The notes under the pieces are model-generated. The model was not told where the DNA came from, did no database searches, and saw only the letters and a list, made by a program, of their open reading frames with translations. 7,057 nucleotides of DNA, taken from contig JAXIPI010000282.1 of assembly GCA_045403015.1 (NCBI GenBank), positions 1 to 7,057 of the forward strand. Reading direction: 5' to 3'. The position numbers and the translations under genes were made by a program. Source of the stretch: Gaiellasilicea sp045403015 (lineage in GTDB: Bacteria; Actinomycetota; Thermoleophilia; Gaiellales; Gaiellaceae). Position 1 is the first letter of the stretch, and each line of letters opens with the position of its first letter. This document shows positions 4,299 through 7,057 of this stretch, piece after piece.

Positions 4299-7057
4299 CT
4301 ACGCGACGGGTAGCTCGAAGAGGAAGGTCGAGCCGGCGCCCGGCTCGGACTCGACCCGGAGCCTGCCGCCCATACGCCGTACGATCTCCCTCGAGATGTA
4401 CAGGCCGAGCCCTGTGCCGCCGACGCCGCGCGAGAGGTTCGGGTCGATGCGGAAGAACTTCTCGAAGATCCGCTCGTGCTCGGAGGGCGGTATTCCGAGA
4501 CCGCGATCGCGCACGGCAAAGCGGGCGTGTCCGTCCTCGGGGACGATCTCCAGCTCGACGCGGCCGCCGCCCGGAGAGTACTTGACCGCGTTTTCGATCA
4601 GATTCACGAGCACCTGCCGCAGGCCGTCCGCATCCGCCTGGACGTGGAGGCTCGACTCGGGAGTGGAGAGCACGAGCTCGATGTCCGGCGGCAGGTGGGT
4701 TTCGGCAGCCGCGATGACCGCGCGCGCGATCTCGGTCGCGTCTGTCCGCCCGATCAGGACCTCTTCGGCGCCCGAGTCGAGCCGGCTCGCCAGCAGGATG
4801 TCGTTGACGATCCGTGCGAGCCGCTCCGACTCGCCCGAGATCACGTCCAGCATCCCCTCCTGCTGGTCGATGCTGAGCGAGACGTCGTCGCGCCGCAGCG
4901 TCATCGCGGCGCCGTAGATCGCTGCGAGCGGCGTGCGAAGCTCGTGCGAGACGGTCGAGACGAAGTCGCTCTTCAACTGCTCGACGGCCCGCTCCTCGGT
5001 GAGGTCCCGGAACGCGTAGACCGTGCCCTGCGGAAACTCGGCGGCGGTGAGCGAGAGCCAGAGCTCGCCTCCAGGCCCGTCGAGCGAGAACGACTGCTGC
5101 CGCTCGGCGGCCAGTGGGAGCGGCCAGGCGCCGAGTACGTCGGAGGCGCGCGCCCCTGCGACGACGCGCTCCGCGAGACCCGTGATGCGCTCGGCCGCAG
5201 GATTCCAGAGCCTGACGACGCCGTCCCGGTCGACGAGGAAGACACCGTCGCCGACGAACTCGAGTGCCTGCGCCGCCTGGGCGCGGCGCTGCAGCTCGCC
5301 GACGAGACGCGCGTTGTCCATCGCCACCGCGGCCCGTCGGGCCAACTCTTGCGCGAGGTCGAGGTCGGGCTCCTCGAAGCGATTGTCCTGGCGTGAGCCG
5401 AGCGTCAAGATCCCGAGCGACTGGCCGCGGGCGACGATCGGGACAAACATCAGTGAGCGCGTGCCGATGGGCTCGAAGCTCTTTGGGTCGGCACCGAGAC
5501 GCTCGAGCTCCTCGAAGTACTCCTGCTCGACGGTGCTGAACAGAACCGACTCGGTGGAGCGAAAAGCGTGTGCGAGCAGTCCCGTTCCCTCGCCTGTGAG
5601 CGCGTACCTGGACGGCAGCGCCTCGAGGAGCGGCTGCAGCTCCGGGTTGTTGTTCACGCAGGCAACGCGCACGAGTGAATCGGCCGAGGCGACAAAGACG
5701 TTGCACGAGTCGGCGAGCCGGGGCACCGTCACCTGCGCGATCCGCGCGGCGATCTCGTCGCGGTCGAGCGAGCTCGAGAAGAGCTCCCCGGCCTCCGCGA
5801 GCAGCCGCAGCCGGTCGTCGGCGCGCCGGCGATCGGTGATCTCCATGATCACCGCGCCAACGCCGATCACCTCGCCCTCGGGAGTGCGCACCGGGTAGTA
5901 GCTGGAGAGCCAGTGGCGCCGCTCGCCGATGATCAGGGCATCGTCGTCGGTCGACTCCGTGTGGACGAGCGGTTCGCCGGACTCGAGAACCTGCCGGTAG
6001 AGCGGCACGAGGGCCGGCGCGAGCGTCGGGATCACCTCCTCCAGCGTTCGGCCGACATGCTCCTCCGGCGTCTTCCGGTTGACCGCGGCCAAAGCGTCGT
6101 TCACGCGGACGAAGCGGAGCTCGCGATCCCAGAAGCCGATCCCCACCGGCGCCGAGACAAGCAGCGTGTCGAGCTGCGCGTACGACTCCTGGGCGGCTCC
6201 GAAGAGACGCGCGTTGTCGATCGCGAGCGCCGCCCGCCGCGCGATCTCGTGCGCCAGCTCGAGATCGGTCTTCCCGAACCGCCGCCCGGACTCCCCGGTG
6301 CCGAGCGAGATCGTCCCGAGCAGACGGCCCCGCGCCTGGAGCGGGACGACGATGTAGGACATCGCCTCGAGCGCGTGATAGAGCGCGAGATGCTCTTCGT
6401 CGACGGCGGCGTGCGCGAGCGCCCCGGCGCGCGCGTCCTCGAACAGGAGCGGCTCACCGCTCGCGAGCACCTCCGACACCGGATGCGCCTCGTTCTCCTC
6501 CGGCGGATACCGCCTCCTCAGCTCGCGCAGCAGCTCTTCCCGCTCGGGATTCCGGTGCGAGATCACGACCTGTCGAAGGCTGGCCTCGTTCTCGCCGATC
6601 GTGTCCACGATGCAGTAGTCGGCGATCCGCGGGACGAGCAAGTGCCCCAGGTCGGCGAGCGTCGCCTCGTAGTCAAGTGAGGCCGAGAGGAGTGTGCTCG
6701 CCTCGGCCAGGAAACGGATCCGGGCCTCGGCGTTCCGCTCGTCGGTGATGTCGTGGAAGACGTTGATCACGAGGTGCACTTCGCCGGCGTCGTTCAAGAG
6801 CGGCGTCGAGCGGACGACCGACCAGCGCTCGTCGCCGCTCGGAAGGATGCGATAGCCGAGGACGCCTTCCTGCGCGGAGCGCTCGACAAATGCAAGCCGG
6901 TTCGGCAGCCGGTCGACCGGCATGGGCGCGCCGTCCTCGCCGATGATCTCGAACCGCCGGAGCAGCTCAGGCCCCGAGAGGTGGAGCAGCTCGTCGCTCG
7001 ACTTCAGTCCGCAGAGTCGTGCGGCGGCGTCGTTCGCGAAGACGAGCCTGCCGTCGA
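4299..7057 (-). CDS. Multi-domain sensor histidine kinase PAS-GAF-PAS-GAF-PAS-HisKA-HATPase (partial, N-terminus beyond right edge)
   Basis: The frame is open to the right edge, giving 918 visible residues. The ATG at 6923 lies inside a PAS domain (upstream codons read DGRLVFANDAAARL, a normal PAS beginning), so it is not the true start. Numbering from that internal Met, the order is PAS1 (to about 63, ending VFHDITDE), GAF1 (about 70-240), PAS2 (246-364, ending MEITDRR), GAF2 (370-543), PAS3 (545-645, ending FRDLTEER), HisKA with phospho-acceptor His660 in SHELRTPL, and HATPase_c. The ATPase has N-box NLIENAVKYSP (774-784), G1 DRGLGIP (806-812), F-box IFEKFFR (819-825) and G2 GGTGLGL (835-841). 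All catalytic boxes are intact. No membrane helix is visible, so it is probably cytosolic, sensing small molecules or redox state. PAS1-GAF1 and PAS2-GAF2 look like an internal duplication. No receiver domain or response regulator is in the window. The ligand is unknown. Confidence 0.95.
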   Translation of the reverse strand, partial: DGRLVFANDAAARLCGLKSSDELLHLSGPELLRRFEIIGEDGAPMPVDRLPNRLAFVERSAQEGVLGYRILPSGDERWSVVRSTPLLNDAGEVHLVINVFHDITDERNAEARIRFLAEASTLLSASLDYEATLADLGHLLVPRIADYCIVDTIGENEASLRQVVISHRNPEREELLRELRRRYPPEENEAHPVSEVLASGEPLLFEDARAGALAHAAVDEEHLALYHALEAMSYIVVPLQARGRLLGTISLGTGESGRRFGKTDLELAHEIARRAALAIDNARLFGAAQESYAQLDTLLVSAPVGIGFWDRELRFVRVNDALAAVNRKTPEEHVGRTLEEVIPTLAPALVPLYRQVLESGEPLVHTESTDDDALIIGERRHWLSSYYPVRTPEGEVIGVGAVIMEITDRRRADDRLRLLAEAGELFSSSLDRDEIAARIAQVTVPRLADSCNVFVASADSLVRVACVNNNPELQPLLEALPSRYALTGEGTGLLAHAFRSTESVLFSTVEQEYFEELERLGADPKSFEPIGTRSLMFVPIVARGQSLGILTLGSRQDNRFEEPDLDLAQELARRAAVAMDNARLVGELQRRAQAAQALEFVGDGVFLVDRDGVVRLWNPAAERITGLAERVVAGARASDVLGAWPLPLAAERQQSFSLDGPGGELWLSLTAAEFPQGTVYAFRDLTEERAVEQLKSDFVSTVSHELRTPLAAIYGAAMTLRRDDVSLSIDQQEGMLDVISGESERLARIVNDILLASRLDSGAEEVLIGRTDATEIARAVIAAAETHLPPDIELVLSTPESSLHVQADADGLRQVLVNLIENAVKYSPGGGRVELEIVPEDGHARFAVRDRGLGIPPSEHERIFEKFFRIDPNLSRGVGGTGLGLYISREIVRRMGGRLRVESEPGAGSTFLFELPVA

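Noticed and set aside
4279..5706. Minus-strand 475-codon frame overlapping the kinase
   Set aside because: Arg/Ala-rich shadow; the kinase frame has intact H, N, G1, F and G2 boxes across the same bases.
5913..6680. Plus-strand 255-codon frame opposite the kinase
   Set aside because: Antisense to PAS2/GAF1 and rich in Arg/Glu/Asp with no recognisable domain.
6921..6923. ATG as the start of the kinase
   Set aside because: The frame stays open to the right edge and the upstream codons encode the first half of a PAS domain, so the Met is internal.
1..7057. tRNA, rRNA, CRISPR arrays, insertion sequences or phage genes
   Set aside because: No cloverleaf, spaced direct repeats, transposase motifs or terminal inverted repeats were seen; the only non-coding stretch is 4149-4298.

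Overview
The window is GC-rich and almost fully coding. Every supportable gene lies on the minus strand, so transcription runs from high to low coordinates. Gene order, codon bias, GTG starts and the type of GAF/PAS sensor kinase suggest a high-GC Gram-positive bacterium (Actinomycetota, perhaps the Thermoleophilia side). That placement is inference from protein style; there is no RNA gene or phylogenetic marker here.

From right to left, the window opens inside a large soluble-looking sensor histidine kinase (4299-7057, 5' end beyond the right edge). Its layout is PAS-GAF-PAS-GAF-PAS-HisKA-HATPase. A 150-bp non-coding gap (4149-4298) follows, packed with inverted repeats, including a perfect 13-bp stem with a 4-nt loop. 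Then comes a tightly packed aerobic respiration operon: coxB (CuA subunit II with a C-terminal cytochrome c domain), coxA (haem-copper oxidase subunit I), a two-domain protein resembling universal stress proteins, and coxC (subunit III, cut by the left edge). All three junctions are the same 4-base GTGA stop/start overlap, so the four proteins are probably translated in a coupled way from one mRNA.

The oxidase reads as a caa3-type enzyme of the A2 subfamily. Subunit II carries its own CxxCH haem-binding site, and subunit I has the YSHPAVY motif in place of the A1-type GHPEVY motif. All haem, CuB, CuA and K-channel residues that I could locate are present. Subunit I also carries an unusual N-terminal extension of about 115 residues with two predicted membrane helices.

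The main oddity is the cytoplasmic-looking tandem alpha/beta protein between coxA and coxC. It sits where only oxidase subunits or assembly factors are expected, and it is locked into the operon by GTGA overlaps on both sides. It is the best candidate here for an undescribed oxidase-linked function. The kinase upstream may or may not be functionally linked to the oxidase; no response regulator is visible.
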